Shown in pieces: positions 42,762-51,696 of a stretch of 64,000 nt of DNA. The translations under genes were made by a program, and so were the position numbers. This DNA is from Pedobacter africanus (lineage in GTDB: Bacteria > Bacteroidota > Bacteroidia > Sphingobacteriales > Sphingobacteriaceae), in the NCBI RefSeq assembly GCF_900176535.1, contig NZ_FWXT01000006.1, forward strand, positions 1-64,000. The letters run 5' to 3'. Each line of letters opens with the position of its first letter. Position 1 is the first letter of the stretch. The notes under the pieces were generated by a model. The model was not told the origin of the DNA. It did not search any database and was given only the letters and a program-made list of their open reading frames with translations.

Positions 42762-43871
42762 ATGCTGAAGGAAAAACTGCAGGCATTGATGAAGCTGAAC
42801 ACCATTACGGGGGTGGAGTTACATATGGCAAAGGAGGGGCAGCGGCTGCTGCATGCCTGTACCATCGGCATTGCCAAACAGCAGCTCAGTTTTGGGGCTA
42901 AAGAAAAGGGAATGAAGAGCGTCTTGCATTTCGCCAAAAACTTTAAGCCAGGTAATATTGCCCTTTGCCTTACCGGGAAAGGGGTGATCACCAAAAAGAT
43001 AGCGCAGGTGCAAAGCGTAGACCAGCAGGTGGTGAACCAGGTTTTGCCCAATGCCAACCCGGAGCACTTTTATTTTCAGCACTACCACAGCGGGGAGTAT
43101 TCTTTTATTTCGGCCATCAGGCGCTCAGATGTAGATGAAGTGCTGGCACAGTTCAGTGAAAATGGCTTCAGGGTATTGTCGCTTAGTCTGGATGCTTTTG
43201 TACTGGACGGGGCAATGGAACTCAAAGAAGGGCTGCTCGAACCTGAATTGCATTTGGCCTATGCGGCAGCTTTTCAGTTGCTACTGGCAGATAGCCCTGT
43301 AGAAATTGAGCACCAGCCGCTGGTATTTGGCAGGCAACAGGCCCTGGCCAAAGCAAAGCTGAAGGGGATTGCAATGGTTTCCGGACTGGTATTACTGGTG
43401 TTGCTGCTCTTGAATTTTGTGCTGTTCAGCTATTACAGCGGCCAAGTTAAAAGCCTTTCGGCAGCCAGCAACATCACTTCAGCAGAAATAGGAAAGCTGA
43501 GGGGCCAGGAAAAAGACATCAGTAAAAAAACAACGCTGATTAAAGCCGCAGGCTGGACAGGTGGCTTAAACTATGCCTACATCACCGATCAGCTCCTGGC
43601 CTGCATGCCTGCAAAAATGAGCCTGCAGGAGTTCAGCATCAATCCGCCCGATGAGCAGCAGAGCCGCAGCAGGCATGAAAGTGTATACCTCTGTAAAGCA
43701 CTGAAAATAGCGGGTTCCTGTACCGACGCCAGTATGCTGAACAACTGGATTTTTGCGATAAAGGCCAAAGACTGGGTAGAGGGCTGTAAAATAATGAATT
43801 ACGAAATAAACCAGGATGATGGGAACGGCCAGTTTACCATCGCTGTTCAACTGAAAGACCATGAAGAATAA
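42762..43871 (+). CDS. PilM/PilN-like (GspL-type) assembly protein
   Basis: 369 aa. An N-terminal cytoplasmic half is weakly actin/PilM-like (ITGVELHMAKEGQRLL), one TM helix lies near 205-226 (MVSGLVLLVLLLLNFVLFSYY) and the periplasmic part ends in a ferredoxin-like PilN/GspL fold. This layout equals GspL or a PilM-PilN fusion, which links the ATPase to the membrane. Sequence is divergent, so the call rests on topology and position between secretin and PilO-like gene. Confidence 0.7.
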   Translation: MLKEKLQALMKLNTITGVELHMAKEGQRLLHACTIGIAKQQLSFGAKEKGMKSVLHFAKNFKPGNIALCLTGKGVITKKIAQVQSVDQQVVNQVLPNANPEHFYFQHYHSGEYSFISAIRRSDVDEVLAQFSENGFRVLSLSLDAFVLDGAMELKEGLLEPELHLAYAAAFQLLLADSPVEIEHQPLVFGRQQALAKAKLKGIAMVSGLVLLVLLLLNFVLFSYYSGQVKSLSAASNITSAEIGKLRGQEKDISKKTTLIKAAGWTGGLNYAYITDQLLACMPAKMSLQEFSINPPDEQQSRSRHESVYLCKALKIAGSCTDASMLNNWIFAIKAKDWVEGCKIMNYEINQDDGNGQFTIAVQLKDHEE

Positions 43872-44379
43872 AACGCTGGATTATACGCTGGTGCTGAAAA
43901 TGATTGTGCCCATACTGCTATTGCTGCTGCTGGGCGTATACCAGCTTGCCTTTAAAAGGACCTGGGAAAGCTACCGGGATTATGCGTTGCTGAAAGCGCA
44001 AGGCGCAAACATGGAAAACCTGAGTGTTAGCCCCCTTTATACCATGGCCCGCATTAAAAAAGTAAACGAACTGTACGGTCGCTTTAATGTAGACACGCTG
44101 GGCTGGAAAAATGTACTCTGGAACCACAGTGCGGGCCTGTCGCAAAAATACAGCTGCAGCATCAACGCCTACCCACCTGTAAAACCTGTGAACTTTAATG
44201 AACAGCAGTTCTATAAGCAATCTGTAGGTTTTAGCGGTGAATTTGGAAACCTGCTCAAACTGCTGCACGAACTGAGTTATCTGAAAAATATTGGTGCCCT
44301 GAGCGACATCAGCTATATAAAAAAGCCAAGGGAAGAGCAGGTGATCCTGAATATAGACCTGCTGGCCATGCCCAAATAA
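43861..44379 (+). CDS. PilO/GspM-like inner-membrane protein
   Basis: 172 aa with one N-terminal TM helix (IVPILLLLLLGVYQLAF), a coiled region and a small periplasmic domain. Size, topology and position after the GspL-like gene (11-bp overlap) match PilO/GspM. No motif is decisive; this is inference from the operon. Confidence 0.6.
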   Translation: MKNKTLDYTLVLKMIVPILLLLLLGVYQLAFKRTWESYRDYALLKAQGANMENLSVSPLYTMARIKKVNELYGRFNVDTLGWKNVLWNHSAGLSQKYSCSINAYPPVKPVNFNEQQFYKQSVGFSGEFGNLLKLLHELSYLKNIGALSDISYIKKPREEQVILNIDLLAMPK

Positions 44380-44394
44380 CAATTGAAATATGCT

Positions 44395-45348
44395 ATGGAA
44401 AGAAAAAGAATATTGACTGCCCTTGCTGCAGTGCTGGTAACCACATTGGTTATTTCATGTAAAGATTTTATTGAGCCTTCGCTGGAAAAACGCAAGGTTG
44501 TATTGCTGGCCCCGGCCAACCAGTCGGAATCCGGTAAATACCAGGTCGGTTTTTGGTGGGAACCTGTTGAAGATGCCTTGTATTACCGCTTCCAGGTGGT
44601 AAGTCCGGATTTTGCTGCTGCCAGCACCTTGATTGCCGATACCTTGCTCAACGGACTGAACAAACTTAATTTAACGCTCGATCCGGGAAAGTACGAGTGG
44701 CGGGTAAGGGCCGAAAATGGCAGCAGCTACACGGCCTATAGCAGTGCGGCCTTTACCATTCACGAGTCTTCTATTGAAGAACAGAAGGTGATCCTCAGCT
44801 CGCCCGGCAGCAATTACCTGTCTAACCAGGAGGCGGTTCAGCTAAAATGGAATGTCCTGTTTGGTGCAGAGCTGTACCGTTTGCAGATTGATGCCGATAA
44901 CTTCGGAGATGAAGCGAAGATGATTTACAATGGTACTTTGACCGGGCTGTCTTACGGTTTTACTTTCCCTAAAGAAGGAGCTTTCAAATGGCGGGTAAGG
45001 GCCGAAAATGCTACCATTCAATCTAAATGGTCAGACGTTTTTAACCTCAGCTACGACATTACGCCGCCTGCCAAAGTAAGCATTGTGGCACCCGGTAATG
45101 GGGTTTCTGTAAGCAAGCCTGTGAGTTTGCAATGGACGGCCGTTGCAACAGCTAAAAAATATAAGCTGTATGTGTTTAAGAACGACAAGACCGTGTACAG
45201 CACTGCATTCCCGGCACTGGTTAACGGTACCAGTTATTCCTTTAACCTGGGAGAGCCGGGCGAGAAAGTATACTGGCGCGTTTCGGCACTTGATGAAGCC
45301 GGTAACGAAGGCCCGCTGAGTGAGGAGATGAACTTTACCCTGCAGTAA
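44395..45348 (+). CDS. Lipoprotein with three fibronectin III-like domains
   Basis: 317 aa from ATG 44395; a TTG four codons upstream is less likely. The lipoprotein signal TLVISCKDFIEP is followed by three Ig/FnIII-like units, each with L-x-x-P-x-N/G and F/Y-x-W-R-V-x-A-x-x (VLLAPANQ...YEWRVRAEN; ILSSPGSN...FKWRVRAEN; SIVAPGNG...VYWRVSALDEAGN). Not a standard T2SS subunit. It may sit on the outer membrane as a receptor, pilotin or cargo-binding part. Confidence 0.75.
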   Translation: MERKRILTALAAVLVTTLVISCKDFIEPSLEKRKVVLLAPANQSESGKYQVGFWWEPVEDALYYRFQVVSPDFAAASTLIADTLLNGLNKLNLTLDPGKYEWRVRAENGSSYTAYSSAAFTIHESSIEEQKVILSSPGSNYLSNQEAVQLKWNVLFGAELYRLQIDADNFGDEAKMIYNGTLTGLSYGFTFPKEGAFKWRVRAENATIQSKWSDVFNLSYDITPPAKVSIVAPGNGVSVSKPVSLQWTAVATAKKYKLYVFKNDKTVYSTAFPALVNGTSYSFNLGEPGEKVYWRVSALDEAGNEGPLSEEMNFTLQ

Positions 45349-45349
45349 C

Positions 45350-45844
45350 ATGAAGAATAAAAAAGCCTTGTTATATGTATTGGGTTTCCTGGTGGTGTGC
45401 ATCTGGGGCATCATCATTATGCGCGTATATGCCGCAGTTGGGGATGAAGCAGGGGGCGCTGTAGTGATGACAAAGCAGGGCGATACGGTAAAAACCCATA
45501 TCCCGGTGCTGCAGCCGGATACCTTTCAGCTGCTGCTGAACTATGGCGATCCATTTGATGCTGTAGCAGTTAAGGAAGCCCCGGTTGTTGCTGCTGCCGG
45601 TAATTTGCCTGTAGTAAAACCTATGGCAAGCCCGCAGGTGGTACAGCCCGTTACTGCAAAATACCTGGGCTTCATCTGGAACGCAGAGAACAAAAAGAAG
45701 ATTGCCATTATGAACCAGGATGGTAAGGAAGTGATGGTGCAGGAGGGGGAAACGATAGGCCAGCTGCAATTGCTGGGCATTGCCAGCGATTCTGTTAAAG
45801 TTAAATATAAAGGTAAAACGAGTTTTATAAGGATAAACAAATGA
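45350..45844 (+). CDS. PilP/GspC-like protein
   Basis: 164 aa. One N-terminal TM helix, a Val/Pro/Ala-rich linker, and a small C-terminal beta-domain (AKYLGFIWNAENKKKIAIMNQDGKEVMVQEGETIGQLQLLGIASDSVKVKYKGKTSFIRI) of the PilP/GspC HR type, which contacts the secretin. The last residues overlap the next gene by ATGA. Confidence 0.75.
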   Translation: MKNKKALLYVLGFLVVCIWGIIIMRVYAAVGDEAGGAVVMTKQGDTVKTHIPVLQPDTFQLLLNYGDPFDAVAVKEAPVVAAAGNLPVVKPMASPQVVQPVTAKYLGFIWNAENKKKIAIMNQDGKEVMVQEGETIGQLQLLGIASDSVKVKYKGKTSFIRINK

Positions 45845-46374
45845 GGAAGCTACATAGAATTTTGACTATTGGGATGTTGATGTTTTCGGCCTGTAAGCCG
45901 CAGGAACTAAACCTGCTTGCCAACCTGGGACGCAAGGTGAGGGTAAGCAATGCCGACGGTTTTGCCTATGCCAGTCTGGACAGGACAGGCGACCAGATCT
46001 TTAAATCGGATAAAAAGCAGTATGCCTGGTATGGCAAAGGGCAGATCAGCTATACCCAGGGCGATTATTCGGGGCGGCTGCTGCATGGGCCATACGAAAG
46101 TTTTTATGCTACAAATAAGCAATTGAAAGAAAAAGGCCGCTATGAATTTGGTTTAAAAGACGGGAAGTGGATGCTATGGGCAGCAGATGGGCAATTGCTG
46201 GAAACCCAGCAATGGTACCGTGGATTAAAAAACGGAAAAACGGTACTGTATGACAATTTGGGCTATGCAAAACAAAAGTTAAAATACAGGAACGGTGTGG
46301 TGGTAGAAAAGAAGAAACACGAGAAAAGCCTGATTGCCCGTATTAAACAATTCTTTAAAAAGAAGAAAAAATGA
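45841..46374 (+). CDS. MORN-repeat (YwqK-like) lipoprotein
   Basis: 177 aa. Lipoprotein signal (MLMFSACKP). MORN-like repeats: GRLLHGPYESFYATNKQLKEKGRYEFGLKDGKWMLWAADGQLLETQQWYRGLKNGKTVLYDN. The C-terminus is strongly basic (IKQFFKKKKK). Not a known T2SS part. MORN repeats form flat sheets that bind surfaces or proteins; a role at the outer membrane beside the secretin is a guess. Overlaps both neighbours by ATGA. Confidence 0.7.
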   Translation: MRKLHRILTIGMLMFSACKPQELNLLANLGRKVRVSNADGFAYASLDRTGDQIFKSDKKQYAWYGKGQISYTQGDYSGRLLHGPYESFYATNKQLKEKGRYEFGLKDGKWMLWAADGQLLETQQWYRGLKNGKTVLYDNLGYAKQKLKYRNGVVVEKKKHEKSLIARIKQFFKKKKK

Positions 46375-47621
46375 TAAAAGCCTCTGCTTTATACATTTCA
46401 TTGATCATTTCGATGTTGATTGTGCTGATCTGCGGATCGGTATTGTCTGTAGGCTATATCTATCGTATGGAGAATAAAAAGCAGGAACGCAGGGACAGGC
46501 TGGAAGCCAACCTGGCATCGGGTATGGCCATAGTGCTGGAGGAAAGTTTTAAACCAGACACTTTGCTGCAAACAAGCCTGTATGGGGCAGAGGCAGACTC
46601 GGTATTGCTGGACAAACGGGCCTGGGGCGTTTTTGAGCTGGGCCTTGTAAAGGCCTGGGAAGTAACGGATACCCTGCAAAAGGCATTCCTGATTGGCGCG
46701 GTAATGAAGGATACGCTAAAAGTGCTGGAGCTGTCAGACGAGGACCGGCCTTTGTCTATCAGCGGTAAATCGCTGATTAAAGGTACGGCATTTTTGCCCA
46801 AGTCTGGCATTAAGGCCGCCTATGTAGAGAACGCCACTTATACCGATAAAACCCTGGTTTATGGTAGCATAAAAGACAGCGGCAGGGAACTGCCCGAACC
46901 GGATGCAGCAATTTTGAAGCAGGCCAGAAGTTTGATTGAAGAAATGACGGGCGACGATAAGGTCACCGGGTCGTTAGATAAAGACAGTACGCAGCATTCC
47001 TTTTTTAAGCCGGTAAGGAAGATCCATTTGGGGGTGGAAAATGCAGACCTTTCGGGCTTTACTGTTAAGGGGAACGTCATGATTTCCTGCGATACCACGC
47101 TGATACTGGATGCTGCATCCAAGCTGGACAAAGTGATCCTGATTGCTCCGCATGTACGCATAGCTGAAGGCTTTAAGGGGAATATCCAGGTGATTGCTAC
47201 TGATTCCATTACCATAGGCAACAAGGTGCAGCTGGACTATCCCTCGGCTTTGCTGGTATTGAAAAACGATACGGCCAAATTCCAGGTCAGGATAGACATT
47301 GGCAAAGATTGCAGCATTGCAGGGCAGGTGCTGGCCTATGAGAAAACACGGAGCCTGCTCATGCCCATGGTAGTGATTGGTGAGGGTACCCAGATAAAAG
47401 GTGAGGTGTATGTAAAGGGCTACCTGAACCTGGGAAAGAAATCGGGCGTACAGGGCTCGGTTTCGTTAATCCGCTTTATGGCCAGAACGGCTTCTTCCTT
47501 GTATGAAAACTACCTGATTGATGTGCAATTGAACAGGCCCGCACTTTCTAGGTATTACCTGAGTTCGAAATTATTGAATAAAGAAACGCTTCAAAATAAA
47601 GTATTATGCTGGCTTTGGTAG
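46371..47621 (+). CDS. Membrane-anchored protein with bactofilin/beta-helix-like C-terminus
   Basis: 416 aa. N-terminal TM helix (LYISLIISMLIVLICGSVLSVGYIYRM) without a prepilin cleavage site, a middle region, and a C-terminal stretch of short beta repeats (NVMISCDTTLILDAASKLDKVILIAPHVRIAEGFKGNIQVIATDSITIGNKVQLDYPSALLVL...GEGTQIKGEVYVKGYLNLGKKSGVQGSVSL) like polymer-forming or bactofilin-type beta helices. It takes the place of GspK in the gene order. Role unknown. Confidence 0.65.
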   Translation: MIKASALYISLIISMLIVLICGSVLSVGYIYRMENKKQERRDRLEANLASGMAIVLEESFKPDTLLQTSLYGAEADSVLLDKRAWGVFELGLVKAWEVTDTLQKAFLIGAVMKDTLKVLELSDEDRPLSISGKSLIKGTAFLPKSGIKAAYVENATYTDKTLVYGSIKDSGRELPEPDAAILKQARSLIEEMTGDDKVTGSLDKDSTQHSFFKPVRKIHLGVENADLSGFTVKGNVMISCDTTLILDAASKLDKVILIAPHVRIAEGFKGNIQVIATDSITIGNKVQLDYPSALLVLKNDTAKFQVRIDIGKDCSIAGQVLAYEKTRSLLMPMVVIGEGTQIKGEVYVKGYLNLGKKSGVQGSVSLIRFMARTASSLYENYLIDVQLNRPALSRYYLSSKLLNKETLQNKVLCWLW

Positions 47622-47974
47622 TTCAAAAAAAGGTAAAGGCTTCTTCTATCATAGAAACCATTGTGGCGGTGCTGATCCTGCTGCTGAGTTTTGCAGCTGG
47701 AATTGCAATGTACAACCAGGTGGTGCTGAGCACGTATTCGGGTTTAAAGTTACGGGCAAAGCTGGAGCAGGGATTTGTGGCCGACAGCCTGGTTTGCAGC
47801 GGCAAATTTGAAGATGGTGCTGTAGACAGGCAGGATCTGCGTTTTGAGGTTTCGTATAAAGCACATGACAGCTATCCGGCTTTGCTGGTGATGCATGTGG
47901 AGGGCTACGACTTGGCGGGCAACAAACTATCGGACCTGTTGAAAATGGTAAGGAGGCCGGATGAAAAGGATTAA
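47606..47974 (+). CDS. Minor pseudopilin, GspI-like
   Basis: 122 aa. Prepilin signal KKVKA|SSIIETIVAVLILLLSFAAG, Glu at +5. The globular part is small. Likely a tip pseudopilin. It overlaps its neighbours by 16 and 14 bp, so synthesis is tightly coupled. Confidence 0.8.
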   Translation: MLALVVQKKVKASSIIETIVAVLILLLSFAAGIAMYNQVVLSTYSGLKLRAKLEQGFVADSLVCSGKFEDGAVDRQDLRFEVSYKAHDSYPALLVMHVEGYDLAGNKLSDLLKMVRRPDEKD

Positions 47975-48434
47975 GGCCTTTACGCTTTTTGAGCTGGTGC
48001 TGGGTATGCTGCTGGCGGCCATAGTGATTGGTATGGCTTATTATGCCAGCAGTATTTTTATGCGGATTTACGACAGCTACAGTAAGGGCAGCTACGCGCA
48101 ATCGGAACTGGTGCTGTTTAAAAAAGTGGTATCGAAAGATGTGGAACGGGCCGCCAGGCTGGATGTTAGGAATGATGAGCTATTGCTGAAAGACCCGCAA
48201 GGCGAAACGGTATTGAGTTATACTTTCGCATCGGAATATGCACTGCGCAGAGGTGCAGCAGTAGATACTTTTAAGCTAGACAACTTACAGGTAAGGTCAA
48301 GTTTTGAAGGAAATGTGCAGGAATCCGGCCTAACGGATTTGCTGGTTTTCAGTTTTCGCTATGCGGGTGAACCTGCGGTGTTTACAGTCCGCAAACAGTA
48401 TTCGGCAAAGGATTTATTTGAGTTAAAAAGATAA
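47961..48434 (+). CDS. Minor pseudopilin, GspJ-like
   Basis: 157 aa. Prepilin signal RIKA|FTLFELVLGMLLAAIVIGMAYY, Glu at +5. The C-terminal part is beta-rich as in GspJ. With the GspI-like protein it likely forms the tip complex. Confidence 0.82.
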   Translation: MKRIKAFTLFELVLGMLLAAIVIGMAYYASSIFMRIYDSYSKGSYAQSELVLFKKVVSKDVERAARLDVRNDELLLKDPQGETVLSYTFASEYALRRGAAVDTFKLDNLQVRSSFEGNVQESGLTDLLVFSFRYAGEPAVFTVRKQYSAKDLFELKR

Positions 48435-48437
48435 GCA

Positions 48438-49592
48438 ATGGCAACGGTAGACATTTCGGGATATCAGCAAAAAAAAGTTAAAAAAGAGACGAAGCAGCAG
48501 GCGGTTAAAGGTTCCTTCTCCTGGACTGAACTGCTGTCTAAAGACATCAGTTTTGGTTCAGGCAAACTTTCTGACAAGAAAAAGGACAGCTTCTTTTTTG
48601 AGCTGAGCACCTTGCTGCAGTCGGGTATAGATTTGAAGAACAGCCTGGACCTGATGACCCTGGAGAGCGTGAAGGAAAAACACGTAGGGATCATTAAAGA
48701 GATAAAAGATAAAGTAATTGCAGGCCAGTCGATGGCGCTGGCAGTGCAGAGTTCGGGTAAGTTTTCCGACTACGATTTCTTCAGCATCCAGATTGGGGAA
48801 GAGACCGGCAACCTGGCCGAGGTAATGAAAGACCTTGCCGTGTTTTACCGCCGGAAGATTGCGCAGCAGCGCAAGATTGTTGGTGCCTTGACTTATCCGC
48901 TCATCGTACTGAGCACTTCGGCCGGGGCGGTGTTTTTTATGCTGCGCTTTGTTGTGCCCATGTTTAGCGATGTATTTAAGCGTTTTGGCGGCAAACTGCC
49001 CTGGATTACCCAGGTGGTGATCTCTTTTTCGCATTTTGTGGAGCAGTTTTTTATTCCCGGCTTTTTGCTGCTGGCGGGGCTGGTATACCTGATATACCGG
49101 AACAGGAACCGTACTGCTTTCAGAAAATTTACTTCCGAACTGATACTGAAGATCCCGGTGCTGGGCGAGCTGGTAAAGAAGATTTACCTGGCCAGGTTTT
49201 GTAATACCATGCGCCTGCTGGTGAGTACCAGGATCCCCCTGCTGCGGGCCATTGCCATGTCGGGCCAGACGATAGTTTTTTACCCTTTGGAAGTTTCGTT
49301 AAAAAAGGTGGAGCAGGGAATTATGGAAGGCCGCGCCCTTCATGAGTGCCTGCGCGATTTTAGTATTTATCCGCCAAAGCTGGTGCAGCTCATTAAGGTT
49401 GGTGAAGAGATCAATAAGTTGGATTACTTTTTTGAAAGCATTGCAGGGCAGTATGTAGATGAGATCGAGCACCAGACCAACACGCTGAGCAAACTGATAG
49501 AACCGCTGATCATCATCTTTTTAGGATTGGTTGTAGGCTTTATCCTGGTGGCGATGTACCTGCCAATGTTTGAAATGAGTAATAGTTTTTAG
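48438..49592 (+). CDS. gspF: GspF/PilC inner-membrane platform protein
   Basis: 384 aa. Two GspF domains (FFFELSTLLQSGIDLKNSLDLM...IGEETGNLAEVMKDLAVFYRRK and ARFCNTMRLLVSTRIPLLRAIAMSG...LVQLIKVGEEINKLDYFFESIAGQY) and three TM helices, the last at the C-terminus (LIIIFLGLVVGFILVAMYLPMF). This is the rotating platform above the ATPase. Last gene of the operon. Confidence 0.93.
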   Translation: MATVDISGYQQKKVKKETKQQAVKGSFSWTELLSKDISFGSGKLSDKKKDSFFFELSTLLQSGIDLKNSLDLMTLESVKEKHVGIIKEIKDKVIAGQSMALAVQSSGKFSDYDFFSIQIGEETGNLAEVMKDLAVFYRRKIAQQRKIVGALTYPLIVLSTSAGAVFFMLRFVVPMFSDVFKRFGGKLPWITQVVISFSHFVEQFFIPGFLLLAGLVYLIYRNRNRTAFRKFTSELILKIPVLGELVKKIYLARFCNTMRLLVSTRIPLLRAIAMSGQTIVFYPLEVSLKKVEQGIMEGRALHECLRDFSIYPPKLVQLIKVGEEINKLDYFFESIAGQYVDEIEHQTNTLSKLIEPLIIIFLGLVVGFILVAMYLPMFEMSNSF

Positions 49593-49895
49593 GGAAGGAA
49601 TTGCTCTTTTTATTGCTTCGTCATACCTTTCTTATGTTTCTGCCCTGCTCTTCCGGTGCCCAGCCTGTGCCCGGCCTGTTGGGCCGTACTTTCTCTATAG
49701 TTGGGTCGTATTTACTTTATGGTTGCTTCGGTTGGAGGTGTACCAACACTGTAGTTGATCTGAAGATGATATGTAGCAACAGGCCTGGCATAGGCTTTGC
49801 ACAGGCCAGGCATAGCTTTGCCACTAAAAGAGATAAGGGTGCCTGGTAATTCCAAGCACCCTTATCTGTCAGTTCCGACTTTAACAAACCGTCGA
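49593..49895. other. Gene-free stretch between converging units
   Basis: 303 bp without a credible gene. It holds two adjacent imperfect ~21-bp direct repeats (CAGGCCTGGCATAGGCTTTG at 49780 and CAGGCCAGGCATAGCTTTGC at 49802) and the hairpin at 49831-49867. No clear T-run terminator for the secretion operon was found in the first 180 bp. Confidence 0.5.
49831..49867 (-). terminator. Terminator of the ABC-F gene
   Basis: AGATAAGGGTGC (49831-49842) and GCACCCTTATCT (49856-49867) form a 12-bp stem with a 13-nt loop. On the minus strand it is followed by CTTTTAG, 28 bp past the ABC-F stop. Confidence 0.65.
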
Positions 49896-51572
49896 TTAAG
49901 CCAGTTTCTTATATTTAATCCGGTGCGGTGTTACATCACCCAGCCTTTTCTTGCGGTTTTCTTCGTAATCGCTGTAGTTTCCTTCAAAGAAGTAAACCTG
50001 CGATTCGCCTTCAAAGGCAAGGATATGCGTACAGATGCGGTCAAGGAACCAGCGGTCGTGACTGATCACTACGGCGCAGCCGCCAAAGTTCTCCAATGCC
50101 TCTTCCAATGCACGCAAAGTGTTTACGTCGATATCGTTGGTAGGCTCATCCAGCAGCAGCACGTTGGCACCCTTTTTCAAGGTGATAGCCAGGTGTACCC
50201 GGTTGCGCTCCCCACCAGAAAGGATACCTACTTTTTTCTGCTGATCGCCTCCGTTAAAATTGAATTTGGATACATAAGCTCTTCCGTTTACAGCCTTATT
50301 GCCCAGTTGGATGTTGTCCAAGCCGTCGGTAATGTTCTCGTAAACAGTTTTGTCGGGGTTCAGGTCGTTGTGCATCTGGTCTACATAACCCAGCGCAACG
50401 GTCTCACCAACGCGGAAAGTACCCGTATCAGCAGTTTCCTGGCCGGTAATTAAGCGGAACAGGGTGGTTTTACCTGCACCATTTGGCCCGATAATACCTA
50501 CTATACCTGCAGGAGGTAAAGAGAAACTCAGGTTTTCGAACAACAGTTTATCGCCATAGGCTTTGGTTACATTATTGGCTTCAATTACCACATTACCCAG
50601 GCGTGGGCCTGCAGGAATAAACAGCTCTAGTTTATCTTCCCTTTCCTTAGTATCCTCGGAAGCAAGTTTATCGTAATTAGACAAGCGGGCTTTAGACTTG
50701 GCATGACGGGCTTTAGGGGCCATACGCACCCACTCCAGCTCGCGCTCCAGCGTTTTCTGACGTTTGCTCTCTGTCTTTTCTTCCTGTGCCAGGCGCTTGG
50801 CCTTCTGGTCTAACCATGAAGAATAATTGCCTTTCCATGGAATACCTTCGCCACGGTCGAGCTCCAGGATCCATCCGGCTACGTTATCCAGGAAGTACCT
50901 GTCGTGCGTAACGGCAATAACAGTTCCTTTATAGTTCTGTAAAAATTGCTCCAGCCAGTCGATGCTCTCTGCATCAAGGTGGTTGGTAGGCTCATCCAGC
51001 AGCAATACATCTGGTTCCTGCAACAGCAAGCGGCACATGGCCACACGGCGGCGCTCACCTCCGGATAGTACCGATATTTTGGTTTCCGGATCAGGACAGC
51101 GCAGGGCATCCATGGCACGTTCCAGTTTGCTGTCCAGCTCCCAGGCATTAACTGCATCGATCTTATCCTGCAGCTCACCCTGGCGGGCCATTAATTTATC
51201 CATTTTATCCGGATCGGAGTAATTTTCCTCCAGTCCGAACGCTTCATTCACTGCTTCGTATTCTTTAAGGATAGCGGTAATTTCGGCTACGCCTTCTTCT
51301 ACCACCTCTTTTACGGTTTTATTTTCATCAAGCTCCGGTTCCTGGGCCAGGTAGCCTACACTGTAGCCCGGTGAGAAAACTACTTCTCCCTGGAAGGATT
51401 TGTCAAGACCGGCTATAATTTTTAAAAGAGAGGATTTACCCGATCCGTTTAAACCGATAACGCCAATTTTGGCGCCATAGAAAAAGGACAGGTAAATGTT
51501 TTTTAAAACTTGTTTTTGAGGTGGGTAAATCTTATTTACCCCAGCCATTGAGAATATGATCTTTTCGTCCAT
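49896..51572 (-). CDS. ettA: Energy-dependent translational throttle protein EttA (ABC-F)
   Basis: 558 aa, near the usual EttA length. Two ABC domains with Walker A GLNGSGKSS and GPNGAGKTT, signature LSGGERRRV and LSGGERNRV, Walker B LLLDEPTNHLD and LLLDEPTNDID; the ABC-F linker includes WVRMAPKARHAKSKARLSNYDKL, as in EttA. It binds the ribosomal E site and gates translation by ATP/ADP. Single gene; its promoter has an unusually short leader. Confidence 0.95.
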   Translation of the reverse strand: MDEKIIFSMAGVNKIYPPQKQVLKNIYLSFFYGAKIGVIGLNGSGKSSLLKIIAGLDKSFQGEVVFSPGYSVGYLAQEPELDENKTVKEVVEEGVAEITAILKEYEAVNEAFGLEENYSDPDKMDKLMARQGELQDKIDAVNAWELDSKLERAMDALRCPDPETKISVLSGGERRRVAMCRLLLQEPDVLLLDEPTNHLDAESIDWLEQFLQNYKGTVIAVTHDRYFLDNVAGWILELDRGEGIPWKGNYSSWLDQKAKRLAQEEKTESKRQKTLERELEWVRMAPKARHAKSKARLSNYDKLASEDTKEREDKLELFIPAGPRLGNVVIEANNVTKAYGDKLLFENLSFSLPPAGIVGIIGPNGAGKTTLFRLITGQETADTGTFRVGETVALGYVDQMHNDLNPDKTVYENITDGLDNIQLGNKAVNGRAYVSKFNFNGGDQQKKVGILSGGERNRVHLAITLKKGANVLLLDEPTNDIDVNTLRALEEALENFGGCAVVISHDRWFLDRICTHILAFEGESQVYFFEGNYSDYEENRKKRLGDVTPHRIKYKKLA

Positions 51573-51577
51573 GAGGG

Positions 51578-51606
51578 CAAAGATAAGAAAGCTAATCTGA
51601 ATACAA
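51578..51606 (-). promoter_or_regulatory. Promoter of ettA, near-leaderless
   Basis: On the minus strand: TTG (51606-51604), 18 bp, TATCTTTG (51585-51578), then 5 nt to the ATG. It matches the Bacteroidota consensus, and the expected start of transcription falls at or next to the start codon. Confidence 0.65.
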
Positions 51607-51696
51607 TTTGTATCTTGGGCTTAAGTTTTTTTTAAAATCATCTACTACCAGGGGCATACCTAGCTGTTATTAACTATTACATTACGTAAACAATTA

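Noticed and set aside
38454..49592. Type IVa pilus for twitching
   Set aside because: No PilT retraction ATPase and only short pseudopilin genes were seen, and the order with GspI/J-like proteins favours a T2SS-like machine, though a pilus role cannot be fully excluded.
49601..49849. 82-codon open frame after gspF
   Set aside because: No ribosome site or domain; it runs across small direct repeats and a terminator hairpin.
49797..50453. Long open frame on the + strand
   Set aside because: Most of it lies antisense to ettA and has no recognisable domain; it is a shadow of that gene.
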